64,000 bases of DNA from Salvia splendens (taxonomy: Eukaryota; Streptophyta; Magnoliopsida; Lamiales; Lamiaceae), in NCBI RefSeq assembly GCF_004379255.2, contig NC_056039.1, positions 19,481,883 to 19,545,882 on the forward strand, in the 5' to 3' direction. Below are positions 21,901-33,800 of the stretch, one piece after another (position 1 is the first letter of the stretch; every line of letters starts with the position of its first letter). The notes under the pieces are model-generated. The model made no database searches and was not told where the DNA came from. It saw only the letters and a list, made by a program, of their open reading frames with translations. The position numbers were made by a program, and so were the translations under genes.

Positions 21901-22548
21901 ATTCTTTGTATCAATTTTTGGCTTGTGTTTGGCTCCTCTTACTTGGTGGCAGTTGGTCTTGATTCCCATTTGGTGTAAGTTGAGAGTGGTCAACTATGGC
22001 TGTCCTCACAGCTGAAAACCGCAGCCTCTTGGCTGCCTATTACTCCTACTATCTTAGTTGAGCTTGTCTCTCCTCTTCCCTTTCTTATGTGTTAAAAATT
22101 TGACACCCTTTTTGGTGTAATTTTTTTGTAGGTGAGGTGGCTGCTCCTTAGAGCTACATGGGGCCATATTTTCGAGAAAGATGGAGAGAAGATTGAGGAG
22201 GGGTAGAAGATCTCCTATTGTAGCTCCTTTGACCAAAGCAACCTTAACTTTTATCTAAGTTTTTGCTACTACAATTCCAATAGAGTAGGATTAGCTACTA
22301 CTTCATTCCCCTCCTTGGAAGGGTCTCCTATGCTTGAATAGGAACCTTACTCGTAGCTTCATTCATCCAATTGTGTAGCTTGTTTTGTATTTTACTGCTC
22401 TCATATATGTTCCAAAATTTTCTAATAAGAGTATTTCATTTACTTTTATCCTTGAAGTAAATTTATTTGCACTTTGATTCCAAATATCTCTTCGTCCAAA
22501 TTTTTTTTATACTCTAAAAATTCGTGCACGAAAACTCGGGGTGTTACA
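18976..22548 (-). repeat. 5' LTR of the gypsy element, 3573 bp
   Basis: A full-length LTR that starts TGTAACACC and ends CGTGACA on minus. It contains a TATA box at 21721-21728, implying a U3 of about 0.85 kb and a very long R-U5/leader of about 2.7 kb. A GC-rich stretch (about 20775-21260) gives overlapping ORFs on both strands without recognisable domains; I treat these as chance. Two 57-bp tandem units lie at 19592-19705. Confidence 0.85.
21721..21728 (-). promoter_or_regulatory. LTR TATA box (TATAAATA on minus)
   Basis: CCTATAAATACC on the minus strand is a strong plant core-promoter match within the LTR. Transcription would run leftwards through the PBS and gag. Confidence 0.6.
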
Positions 22549-22553
22549 AAGAA
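22549..22553. repeat. Right target-site duplication (AAGAA) of gypsy element
   Basis: Partner of 14523-14527. It is followed directly by the interrupted EPRV protease/RT linker. Confidence 0.9.
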
Positions 22554-23654
22554 ATTCTTAATCTTCAGAATAACTCTATATTTAGACAAATTAATAATAT
22601 TACCCAAAAACGAAAACAAATTAATTTTCTAAAAGAAGAATTACCTTTTCAAAGAATTGAAGACCAACTTAGAACTCCTAAGATCATATCAAAGATTAAA
22701 GAAATCGAAAATAACTTTGTCAAACGAGTTTGTAATGAAATACCTAATGCCTTCTGGGATAGAAAGCACCATGTCATTGAACTACCTTATGAAAAGGGTT
22801 TCAATGAAGATAATATCCCGACAAAATCAAGACCTATCCAAATGAACCAAGAACTCTTAGAAATTTGTAAAAAGGAGATTAAAGAATTATTAGATAAAAA
22901 ACTTATAAGACCTTCAAAATCTCCTTGGAATTGTTCTGCCTTCTATGTAATTAAACAAGCAGAGCTTGAAAGAGGAACACCTAGGCTAGTCATAAATTAC
23001 AAACCTCTTAATAAAGTTCTACAGTGGATTAGGTACCCTATCCCCAACAAAAGGGATTTAATAGGAAGACTCTTTAATGCTAAGATTTTTTCCAAATTTG
23101 ACCTTAAGTCTGGATTTTGGCAAATCCAAATCTCTGAAAAAGATAGATATAAAACAGCCTTCACAGTTCCTTTCGGACATTATGAATGGAATGTCATGCC
23201 TTTTGGCCTAAAAAATGCCCCTTCAGAATTTCAAAAAATCATGAATGATATCATGAATCCTCTTAGTCATTTTAGTATTGTCTATATCGATGATATTTTA
23301 ATCTTCTCCCAAGATATTGATCAACATATCAAACATTTGGACACTCTCTTAAAAACCATAGAAAAAAATGGATTAGCTATATCCACCCCCAAATTAAAAT
23401 TATTCCAAACCAATGTTAGATTTTTAGGACATGAAATTAGCAAAGGAACTTTCAAACCTATTAGTAGGTCGATTTCCTTTACAGATAAATTCCCTGATGA
23501 AATCAAAGATAAAAATCAATTACAGAGATTCTTAGGATGCATGAATTACATTTCAGACTTTTTCCCTAATCTTAGGGAGACCTGTAAACCTCTTTACCAA
23601 AGGCTTAGGAAAGACCCCCCTAATTGGACAGAAGAACACACTAATATTATCAAA
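22549..23654 (+). pseudogene. EPRV copy 3, RT part (right of gypsy insertion)
   Basis: The PR-RT linker and the full RT domain are open in one frame (22524-23684 including flanks), with YIDD at 23283-23294. TGG is retained where copies 1 and 2 have TAG. The copy ends before RNase H at ATTATCAAA (23654), where satellite DNA in inverted orientation begins after a few filler bases. Confidence 0.9.
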
Positions 23655-24259
23655 TGTGTGGATTTCTTTGTGTGTGAGAGTTGACGAGGAAGTTTGTTTA
23701 TTTAAAGTTCAAAACTTTACTGCTTTTACCTAGGTATTGTGGTCGAATAGGTTTCTAAAAAAAGTTGTCCATCAAAATTTTATTGGAAGAGGCAACATAT
23801 ATAGTATTTCAATGAAATTATATTTATCTTGGATTAAAACTGCATTGTTTATCAATGAAACTAATTTATTTTTTAAAGAAGGAAGTACTTACAGTATCAA
23901 TGAAATTATAACACAGAAATTAATGCACAATTGGTAAGCATGGGAGGATTAGTGTTTAATGATTTGTAATGATGCGTCATAGTGGTATAAGTTGTAAATA
24001 AATTGATATATATGAGTATTGAGTTAGGAACAACTTTCCATAAAAGGAAACTATCCATATTTTAAGGGATGGACTAAATTGGGAAGTGCACTGTGAGTGA
24101 ATAATAACATCACACATTAATTACCTTAATTTTAGGCTTTGTTAACCAAAACTATCATTTATTTCCATATTATCAGTACCTAATTAAGTGTTACTCCCCC
24201 ATCCCATACAAATATGAGCAAATTGACGTGGCACAGAAATTAATGCAAAATTGGTAAAA
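23655..24259 (-). repeat. Inverted fragment of the 1.6-kb satellite between EPRV copies 3 and 4
   Basis: This is the reverse complement of about 600 bp of the monomer at 35048-35650, including the Stowaway-type end TACTCCCCCATCCCAT and the block reading on minus CCTAGGTAAAAGCAGTAAAG. It lies about 10 kb from the main array and in opposite orientation. The right junction to EPRV has only about 1 bp of overlap. It shows that satellite and EPRV sequences were joined more than once. Confidence 0.85.
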
Positions 24260-25534
24260 GATATGCTTTATGAAGAAAGAGGACAATTTCATAAATCAAG
24301 TTATGATGGAAATGCAATAACAGAATGGAACATAGATGGAAAATCTGAATATGAAATCCTTAATACTTTACAAGAAATGGGAATGGCAAAAATTGCTTAT
24401 AGGTATAATGGAATTTCTGAAAAAGAAGCTTGTATCCTTCTTGTTAATGGTTTTACCGGCCAATTAAAAAATTGGTGGGATAATGCCTTAGATCTTGGAA
24501 GCAAGGAACAAATTTTAAACCATGTTGTGAGTATTGAAGACCAAGACGGAGAAATAAAAGAAACAAGCGATGCTTGTGACTTCCTGGTAGTCACTATTTC
24601 AATGTATTTTATAGGAAACCCAAGAGAGGAATATAATAGTTCTTCTATTGTCCTGACCAATCTTAGATGCCCCTCCTTATCTGATTATAGGTTGTATAAA
24701 GATGTCTTCATAACACAGGTTCTCAAAAGGAATGATTGCAATCAAGCTTTCTGGAAAGAAAGGTTCATTGCAGGATTACCCAAACTTTTTAGTGAAAGAA
24801 TAATACAGAAAATCAAAGATGATATAGATTCTGAGAATATTCCTTTTGAAAATATTACGTTCGGGCAATTATTTGCTTTCATCAAGAAAGAAGGCTTAGC
24901 CTTATGTGTGGAAATAAAAATACAAAACAAATATAGAAAAGATAAACAAAAAGAGAAGAGTGAATTAGGATGCTTCTGCGAGATGTTTGGGATTGAAAAG
25001 ATTGAAGCCCCTTCTTCTAGAATTAAAAGGAAGAATAAAAAGTTTAAAAAAGAATCACAAAAGTCTGAATATAAACCTTACAAAAATAAATTTAGGAGAA
25101 CAAAACCTAAAAGAACTTATAAACCGACCAATGATAAGGGGAAAAGTGATATAAAATGTTGGTATTGTAAAAAATTAGGACACACTGAAGAACAATGTTG
25201 GAAGAAAAAGAAGAAGAACATTAGACTAATAAGCAAACAAATCAATAATCTTTTAAGAGAAAAGGATAACTCTTCTAACTCAGAAAGTGAATCCAATCAA
25301 GAAATGGAAGAGATGCTAAATACCTATGACGAAAGTGATTATCATAGTAGTTTTGAACATGAAAAAGATATTTGCAAAAATTGTATCCAAGTCATCTCTA
25401 AAGAAAAGAAAGAAGTCATCTTTGACCTTATCCAAGAAATCCCAGATACCGATATAAGAGATAATTACCTTAATAAATTAAAAGATTTACTTCTTGAAGA
25501 ACCTTCTACTTCCAAAAAAGATAAACATCAGTGA
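24260..25534 (+). pseudogene. EPRV copy 4 coat protein, partial
   Basis: Open coat-protein frame with an intact CCHC zinc finger (CWYCKKLGHTEEQC, about 25158-25199), a basic Lys/Arg stretch before it and an acidic Ser-rich segment after it. It is truncated at the N terminus by the satellite fragment. One extra A near 25518 shifts the frame to a stop at 25534, and a base is missing again near 25640. Confidence 0.85.
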
Positions 25535-25679
25535 ACAATTTAGTCTGAATAAACTTTGGGACAAATATCCCTATCAAAGCATATCTAAACAAATAACAAC
25601 AAAAGACCTCCAGAGTGAAATTAATAGCCTTAAAAAACAATCAATAAAGAATTTTATGAATTAAAAGAAAAGGACTTTG

Positions 25680-27221
25680 AAATAGAAACAAGACTCTCTA
25701 TTATTGAAAATAATAAAGAAATTGGTAACTGGAAGGATCTTGATCCAGAAAATAATTCTATAAAAGTCATCCGAGAAATTGAATATAAAAAATGGCATAT
25801 TAATATCACCCTTGCTGTTAATGACTTCAAAACCAGTATTATGGCCCTAGTTGATTCAAGAGCTTACCATAATATTATCAGAGAAGGAATAGTCCCTACT
25901 AAGTATTGTGACAAATCCAAAGAAAAACTTTATACTGCTAACAATAACCTACTAAAAATTAAATACAAACTCTCTAAAGCTCATATTTGTAATAATGGCT
26001 AATGTTTCAAGAATATCTTTACTATTGTTGAAGATATCACATATAATATGATTCTTGGAACGCCTTTCCTAACTCAAATTTATCCTTTCTATGTCAGTGA
26101 TAGTGGTATTACCACCAAAGTTCAGGGAAGAGAAATAAATTTTAAATTCATCTCTCCCATTAAAAAGCAAGAAATTCTTAATCTTCAGAATAACTCTATA
26201 TTTAGACAAATTAATAATATTACCCAAAAACGAAAACAAATTAATTTTCTAAAAGAAGAATTACCTTTTCAAAGAATTGAAGACCAACTTAGAACTCCTA
26301 AGATCATATCAAAGATTAAAGAAATCGAAAATAACTTTGTCAAACGAGTTTGTAATGAAATACCTAATGCCTTCTGGGATAGAAAGCACCATGTCATTGA
26401 ACTACCTTATGAAAAGGGTTTCAATGAAGATAATATCCCGACAAAATCAAGACCTATCCAAATGAACCAAGAACTCTTAGAAATTTGTAAAAAGGAGATT
26501 AAAGAATTATTAGATAAAAAACTTATAAGACCTTCAAAATCTCCTTGGAATTGTTCTGCCTTCTATGTAATTAAACAAGCAGAGCTTGAAAGAGGAACAC
26601 CTAGGCTAGTCATAAATTACAAACCTCTTAATAAAGTTCTACAGTGGATTAGGTACCCTATCCCCAACAAAAGGGATTTAATAGGAAGACTCTTTAATGC
26701 TAAGATTTTTTCCAAATTTGACCTTAAGTCTGGATTTTGGCAAATCCAAATCTCTGAAAAAGATAGATATAAAACAGCCTTCACAGTTCCTTTCGGACAT
26801 TATGAATGGAATGTCATGCCTTTTGGCCTAAAAAATGCCCCTTCAGAATTTCAAAAAATCATGAATGATATCATGAATCCTCTTAGTCATTTTAGTATTG
26901 TCTATATCGATGATATTTTAATCTTCTCCCAAGATATTGATCAACATATCAAACATTTGGACACTCTCTTAAAAACCATAGAAAAAAATGGATTATCTAT
27001 ATCCACCCCAAATTAAAATTATTCCAAACCAATGTTAGATTTTTAGGACATGAAATTAGCAAAGGAACTTTTAAACCTATTAGTAGGTCGATTTCCTTTA
27101 CAGATAAATTCCCTGATGAAATCAAAGATAAAAATCAATTACAGAGATTCTTAGGATGCATGAATTACATTTCAGACTTTTTCCCTAATCTTAGGGAGAC
27201 CTGTAAACCTCTTTACCAAAG
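25680..27221 (+). pseudogene. EPRV copy 4 protease-RT, broken, protease active site lost
   Basis: The protease motif reads DSRAY in place of DSGAD (about 25852-25866), which removes the catalytic Asp-Ser-Gly signature. A TAC-to-TAA stop follows at about 26000. RT is open from 26048 to a one-base deletion in a C-run near 27008, with YIDD at 26903-26914. After the deletion the RT end continues in another frame to 27221. Confidence 0.85.
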
Positions 27222-27223
27222 AC

Positions 27224-27259
27224 CGATAAGAATAGGGATTTGAAATGATACAAATTCCT
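27224..27259 (+). repeat. 36-bp direct repeat, left end of organelle-like insert
   Basis: Begins CGATAAGAATAGGG and is identical to 29132-29167. It lies two bases inside the left junction with EPRV copy 4. Confidence 0.9.
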
Positions 27260-29131
27260 CTTCATTCTGTTGTGCTCATCGAAATAACTGCCTAAGCATA
27301 CTTTTTTGGATCCAAACTTCTTTGTGTCTTCTTCTTTGTGGCTCCTCTCCTCTTTTACGAATCTACAACTCTCTTTACTTACTGAGCGAAACTCCACCCA
27401 TATCCCTACTAGTGGTTATTCATTATTTTCCATTCTATCATTTGTTTGACAGCTTAAACTAGGCTCCCCTTTAGATATAGATAGGTTTTTGCTTTTTTTA
27501 TCAAGATAGGTCAAGGGCGCGTCGGAACGGCCGGTAGCTGCTTAGTCTCATCCGACTTAAATAAAAGTTTCCTTGTACTGTTTTTTTTCTTTGAAAAAAA
27601 AAAGAAGGAAGGGGGTCGATATAGGCTCCTTTCCTTCTACTGCATAGCTGCGCTAGCAGGTACTACGAGCCCTCTGTCCCACGCATCTAACCAGCTCGCG
27701 TGGTTCACCGGTTCCACCGAAAACTCTCATTTGTTTGTTGAAGCGGAGCATAGTGCGCTTTAGGCGCCGAGCGAGAAATGTCTCTTCTTTCGTTTCGGGT
27801 TATTCACTGATCTGAAACTTAGCACTTCTTTTCTTATTGATTCCAAGGGCGGCGGCATTCTTGAATGAAGTCTATCCGAACCAAATTAGCAATTCTCAGA
27901 TCAGGCTAGGCCTCTCCAGCTGAGCGGGGCGCCGGGACCCTGGATGCGCTAGCGATTGGCACATAGGGGAGTGGTTGCCCGGGTTTCTCGGCCTGGTATC
28001 CTGCACCTCGCGTTCATGATATCTACATTCAACTGTGCCCCGGAGACACGGTCGAAGCACGCCCGCCCAGTGTGCTTCTTTCACGACATGCTCTAGTCCT
28101 GGGTGTCTTTCAGTGGTCTTCTAGCCTTAGAATAAGAATAGAAGAAGTCGTGTCCGCCCCGGACATCCGCAACGTCCTCCCACGCCCTTTTCTATTTCAA
28201 ATCTGGGACAAACTGAAGGAAAAGACTGACCCATTCGGTGACTTTCCTTTCGCGGTCGCCCTCACTGAACCAACTTGAATCTGAACTACGATTCAGATCA
28301 AGTCTTACCGAAATTGGATTTCCTTTTCGTGCCATACGTACTTAGACTTTCCTTTTTTCTTCCCGGTCCAATATTTGTGCTCGAAGGTCTTCGTTTCCGT
28401 GTATCTGATCTCCTCTGCTCTTACTGAACCTACCCACAAAATAAAAAAGCAAAAAGAAAGAAGAGAAATTTTGCCATGTTTCCTGAGAGAGGCCGCCTTC
28501 TCTCAGGCCAGCAGTCTTCGACTTCTAGTCGACTGCTTTATGACGGGCTTCCCTGTTTCCTGGGCTCTGCTCGCTTCGTCTACGCTCCGACCCTAAATAA
28601 TTGAAAAACGAGATTTCCTTGCCCATTTAAAACTTGTGGTCAAAAAGGCAATCAATCGAAAAAAATGGAAATAGTGATTCAAGGTCTAGATGGATCCCTA
28701 TCTTTATCTCTATCCACGAAGATACCTATCTATATGGATAGAGATCTATCTATGAATAGATCTAGACTATCCTCTATCCGGATAGATATGTCCCTTATGA
28801 GCGACTACGCCGATCTTTATATGTTTTGGCCACGTTCGTTTCCGCTCCAAAGAAGAAGGTTTGGATCTTTCAATCTTATGTCGTGAGGGATGTGACCTAT
28901 GTTAGGTCCATAAGATACCACAGCTTTTGGTGTTCTATGATTCACCTCCGAATAATGAGTAGGTAGTTCTATTCTTTTGATTTTTCTATTCTTTCTTTTT
29001 CTATTCATAGTAAACTGATGGGGGGATGCGGAGCAATAGGTCGAATTACTATATAAAGAAGAGTTGTAAACTATAGGATTTCTTGTTTGAGTAGGAATAT
29101 GAATATTTCGGTTTTTCTCGTTCCTTCTCTT

Positions 29132-29167
29132 CGATAAGAATAGGGATTTGAAATGATACAAATTCCT
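29132..29167 (+). repeat. 36-bp direct repeat, right end of organelle-like insert
   Basis: Second copy of the repeat, ending exactly where EPRV-like filler (TAGGAT) and EPRV sequence begin. The repeats are 1908 bp apart. Confidence 0.9.
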
Positions 29168-29173
29168 TAGGAT

Positions 29174-29212
29174 TAGGAAAGACCCCCCTAATCCTAAGCC
29201 TTTGGTAAAGAG
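29174..29212. repeat. Centre of the EPRV tail-to-tail palindrome
   Basis: 19 bp of sense EPRV sequence (29174-29192, including GACCCCCCTAAT) run directly into antisense EPRV (CCTAAGCCTTTGG from 29193). Together with the end of copy 4 at 27221, this shows that copies 4 and 5 were once inverted arms separated by about 15 nt. Confidence 0.75.
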
Positions 29213-30803
29213 GTTTACAGGTCTCCCTAAGATTAGGGAAAAAGTCTGAAATGTAATTCATGCATCCTAATAATCTCTGTAATTGATTTTTATCTTTGAT
29301 TTCATCAGGGAATTTATCTGTAAAGGAAATCGACCTACTAATAGGTTTGAAAGTTCCTTTGCTAATTTCATGTCCTAAAAATCTAACATTGGTTTGGAAT
29401 AATTTTAATTTGGGGGTGGCTATAGCTAATCCATTTTTTTCTATGGTTTTTAAGAGAGTGTCCAAATGTTTGATATGTTGATCAATATCTTGGGAGAAGA
29501 TTAAAATATCATCGATATAGACAATACTAAAATGACTAAGAGGATTCATGATATCATTCATGATTTTTTGAAATTCTGAAGGGGCATTTTTTAGGCCAAA
29601 AGGCATGACATTCCATTCATAATGTCCGAAAGGAACTGTGAAGGCTGTTTTATATCTATCTTTTTCAGAGATTTGGATTTGCCAAAATCCAGACTTAAGG
29701 TCAAATTTGGAAAAAATCTTAGCATTAAAGAGTCTTCCTATTAAATCCCTTTTGTTGGGGATAGGGTACCTAATCCACTGTAGAACTTTATTAAGAGGTT
29801 TGTAATTTATGACTAGCCTAGGTGTTCCTCTTTCAAGCTCTGCTTGTTTAATTACATAGAAGACAGAACAACTCCAAGGAGATTTTGAAGGTCTTATAAG
29901 TTTTTTATCTAATAATTCTTTAATCTCCTTTTTACAAATTTCTAAGAGTTCTTGGTTCATTTGGATAGGTCTTGATTTTGTCGGGATATTATCTTCATTG
30001 AAACCCTTTTCATAAGGTAGTTCAATGACATGGTGCTTTCTATCCCAGAAGGCATTAGGTATTTCATTACAAACTCATTTGACAAAGTTATTTTCGATTT
30101 CTTTAATCTTTGATATGATCTTAGGAGTTCTAAGTTGGTCTTCAATTCTTTGAAAAGGTAATTCTTCTTTTAGAAAATTAATTTGTTTTCATTTTTGGGT
30201 AATATTATTAATTTGTCTAAATATAGAGTTATTCTGAAGATTAAGAATTTCTTGCTTTTTAATGGGAGAGATGAATTTAAAATTTATTTCTCTTCCCTGA
30301 ACTTTGGTGGTAATACCACTATCACTGACATAGAAAGGATAAATTTGAGTTAGGAAAGGCGTTCCAAGAATCATATTATATGTGATATCTTCAACAATAG
30401 TAAAGATATTCTTGAAACAGTAGCCATTATTACAAATATGAGCTTTAGAGAGTTTGTATTTAATTTTTAGTAGGTTATTGTTAGCAGTATAAAGTTTTTC
30501 TTTGGATTTGTCACAATACTTAGTAGGGACTATTCCTTCTCTGATAATATTATGGTCAGCTCCTGAATCAACTAGGGCCATAATACTGGTTTTGAAGTCA
30601 TTAACAGCAAGGGTGATATTAATATGCCATTTTTGATATTCAATTTCTCGGATGACTTTTATATAATTATTTTCTGGATCAAGATCCTTCCAGTTACCAA
30701 TTTCTTTATTATTTTCAATAATAGAGAGTCTTGTTTCTATTTCAAAGTCCTTTTCTTTTAATTCATAAAATTCTTTATTGATTTGTTTTTTAAGGCTATT
30801 AAT
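29193..30803 (-). pseudogene. EPRV copy 5 protease-RT, interrupted by stops
   Basis: Continuation of ORF1. The protease is open (DSGAD, 30581-30192) to TGA at 30189-30191. A second TGA lies at 30075-30077, and RT is open from there to the palindrome with YIDD at 29508-29519. Both TGA codons replace CGA, that is, C-to-T at CpG, the change expected from deamination of methylated cytosine. Confidence 0.85.
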
Positions 30804-33800
30804 TTAACTCTGGAGGTCTTTTGTTGTTATTTGTTTAGATATGCTTTGATAGGGATATTTGTCCCAAAGTTTATTCAGACTAAATTGTTCACTGATGTTT
30901 ATCTTTTTGGAAGTAGAAGGTTCTTCAAGAAGTAAATCTTTTAATTTATTAAGGTAATTATCTCTTATATCGGTATCTGGGATTTCTTGGATAAGGTCAA
31001 AGATGACTTCTTTCTTTTCTTTAGAGATGACTTGGATACAATTTTTGCAAATATCTTTTTCATGTTCAAAACTACTATGATAATCACTTTCGTCATAGGT
31101 ATTTAGCATCTCTTCCATTTCTTGATTGGATTCACTTTCTGAGTTAGAAGAGTTATCCTTTTCTCTTAAAAGATTATTGATTTGTTTGCTTATTAGTCTA
31201 ATGTTCTTCTTCTTTTTCTTCCAACATTGTTCTTCAGTGTATCCTAATTTTTTACAATACCAACATTTTATATCACTTTTCCCCTTATCATTGGTCGGTT
31301 TATAAGTTCTTTTAGGTTTTGTTCTCCTAAATTTATTTTTGTAAGGTTTATATTCAGACTTTTGTGATTCTTTTTTAAACTTTCTATTCTTCCTTTTAAT
31401 TCTAGAAGAAGGGGCTTCAATCTTTTCAATCCCAAACATCTCGCAGAAGCATCCTAATTCACTCTTCTCTTTTTGTTTATCTTTTCTATATTTGTTTTGT
31501 ATTTTTATTTCCATACATAGGGCTAAGCCTTCTTTCTTGATGAAAGCAAATAATTGCCCGAACGTAATATTTTCAAAAGGAATATTCTCAGAATCTATAT
31601 CATCTTTGATTTTCTGTATTATTCTTTCACTAAAAAGTTTGGGTAATCCTACAATGAACCTTTCTTTCCAGAAAGCTTGATTGCAATCATTCCTTTTGAG
31701 AACCTGTGTTATGAAGACATCTTTATACCACCTATAATCATATAAGGAGGGGCATCTAAGATTGGTCAGGACAATAGAAGAACTATTATATTTCTCTCTT
31801 GGGTTTCCTATAAAATACATTGAAATAGTGACTACCAGGAAGTCACAAGCATCGCTTGTTTCTTTTATTTCTCCGTCTTGGTCTTCAATACTCACAACAT
31901 GGTTTAAAATTTGTTCCTTGCTTCCAAGATCTAAGGCATTATCCCACCAATTTTTTAATTGGCCGGTAAAATCATTAACAAGAAGGATACAAGCTTCTTT
32001 TTCAGAAATTCCATTGTACCTATAAGCAATTTTTGCCATTCCCATTTCTTGTAAAGTATTAAGGATTTCATATTCAGATTTTCCATCTATGTTCCATTCT
32101 GTTATTGCATTTCCATCATAACTAGATTTATGAAATTGTCCTCTTTCTTCATAAAGCATATCTGCAGGTGAAGGTCTATTGTAATAATTTTTATTGTTGT
32201 TAAACCTTTTCCCTTTAAATATTCTGTTTATCTTAAAGGGGGAGTTATCAGATTTTTTGAAAACTTCTTCTAAATTTTTAAAAGAATCATTCTCCGTGTC
32301 AGAAGAAGAAAGACTTGTTTGTTCAGAACTTGATTCATGATTTTCTCTGATGACATTAGTATTAGAGGTACTTGGCTCACTAAGTTTTTCAGAAATTTTT
32401 GTTAATAATTTCTCTGTCTTTGGGTTAAAAGTTACACTCTTATTTTTAAAAATATCATTACTCTTAAAAAAAGGTTTAGAAGTATCGTTCAGGATACTCT
32501 GTTTGACTGGTGAAGGACTCTTGGAGGAAATAATATCTAATTGGTTAGCAATAGTGTTAAGAATTTGGTTTGAATAATTATTTTGCTGGATAATCCTCTG
32601 TAATTCTTCGTTTTCAGCAGGATCCTTTTCATTAGGCTTTTTAGTTTGTTTAAAAGGGTCTGCAATAATTTCTCCTTTATAAGTTTGAATTTTTAAAGAT
32701 TGAAGAGGAGGATGAACAGCCGAAATTATAGTATCATTACTTGACAAACACCATTTTTTTATAAGACTTGAATTAACTTCAATGGTAGGTTTTTTGAAAC
32801 AATCATACCATCCTTCTGAAGAGAGGTATATTGCTATAAAATCATAAAAAAGAAAGTTCGATTTTATTTTCTTCATTTCATTTATCCATTCATTCTTTAT
32901 TTTGATTCTAATCTTATTATCTAATTTATTAAACCATCTTTCTTTTTCTTTGTAAAAAGGAGAACTTAATTCTTTATTCAAATACTCCATATCTGGGGTA
33001 AATTCTTCATTAAGAGTTATGACCATAGTACTTCTAGTGGGTGAGTAAGGATCACCTATATTTTCTTCAGACGTGGAATTTGGCTGTGGTATAGGTGTTT
33101 TGAATGTCCAGTTTCGCTCTGAGGGACTAGGAATATCCGAACAGGATGCTCTACTATTCTCATATCTAAAACTTCTACTATAGTTTGAGAAAGAATTTGT
33201 CCTATCAAATTTAACTGTTACAGTACCATCAGGTTCTTCAATTATTTGAGATGGTTCTCTCCTTTCAATATCACTGGGGAATTGAGGTTCTTTTATGATG
33301 AACTGACTTGGGATTGTCATTTGATTCCATTTAAGGCGTTTAGGAGTGTATGTCGTGGATTGTTCAGCATCTACTTGTAAGAGAATAGTTTCTCCTTTCA
33401 CGAAAGGGTTCTTACTAAATTTAGGGTTCAAGTTCGAAGACATAAGCCTAAGGTAGACTCTGAACATGACAGCAAAATTCTTGCAATTATGAAACTCGTT
33501 TCCCTGTATCTGAATATCAAGAACAAGGGATTCTAAAATCATGGGGTCTGTTAGATCAACAGAAAAGTTTGGGGAGCAATTGAAGTATATTGGGCCATTA
33601 CAAATATTAGTTTGGACCATAGCTAAAATTGACGTTTGATATTTCTTCAGTCTTTTGCCTCTTAAAGCTAGGTAAATGGGTGTGTCAACTCCTATATGGA
33701 CTAAAGGTTTGACAGCAACTTGGGCGAGACCAAAATGGGCGTACCTATGGCCTTTTTCTATATATTTTTTTATAGAATCTTTATTGAGGAGAGGAAAGCT

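Larger units (their letters stand above)
14528..22548 (-). mobile_element. Nested Ty3/gypsy LTR retrotransposon (Tekay/Del-like), defective
   Basis: An 8021-bp insertion lies in EPRV copy 3 in minus orientation, bounded by TGTAACACC (right) and CGTGACA (left, read on minus) with a 5-bp target duplication. In element order it has: a 3573-bp 5' LTR (22548-18976), a PBS (18972-18961), a leader, gag (17867-16662), pol fragments (16680-15540), and only about 790 bp of the 3' LTR (15314-14528). Integrase, the polypurine tract and most of RT are missing. The TGTAACACC start, long LTR and gag with CPEC...CFACGQ...C knuckles fit Tekay/Del chromoviruses, but no chromodomain remains to prove it. Confidence 0.9.
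24260..27221 (+). mobile_element. Endogenous pararetrovirus copy 4, partial (CP to RT)
   Basis: This begins in the CP region at the sequence equivalent to about 1124 of copy 1 and ends in the RT/RNase H connection at CTCTTTACCAAAG. A further 19 bp of its sense-strand continuation survive beyond the organelle-like insert (29174-29192), immediately before inverted copy 5. Confidence 0.9.
27222..29167. other. Organelle-like (probably mitochondrial) DNA insert
   Basis: About 1.95 kb unlike its neighbours: more GC-balanced, no viral or satellite similarity, and a style typical of plant mitochondrial intergenic DNA. It contains short C-rich ORFs and a 115-codon minus ORF at 28817-29161 that ends LLLWSGNERGQNI. 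I cannot name a gene in it, and a plastid origin is not excluded. A 36-bp direct repeat occurs at both ends (27224-27259 and 29132-29167). It sits at the centre of the inverted EPRV pair. Confidence 0.5.

Noticed and set aside
28817..29161. 115-codon minus ORF in the organelle-like insert as a named mitochondrial gene
   Set aside because: The ending looks organellar, but I could not match it confidently to any mitochondrial or plastid gene, and its start lies within the terminal 36-bp repeat. Left unnamed.
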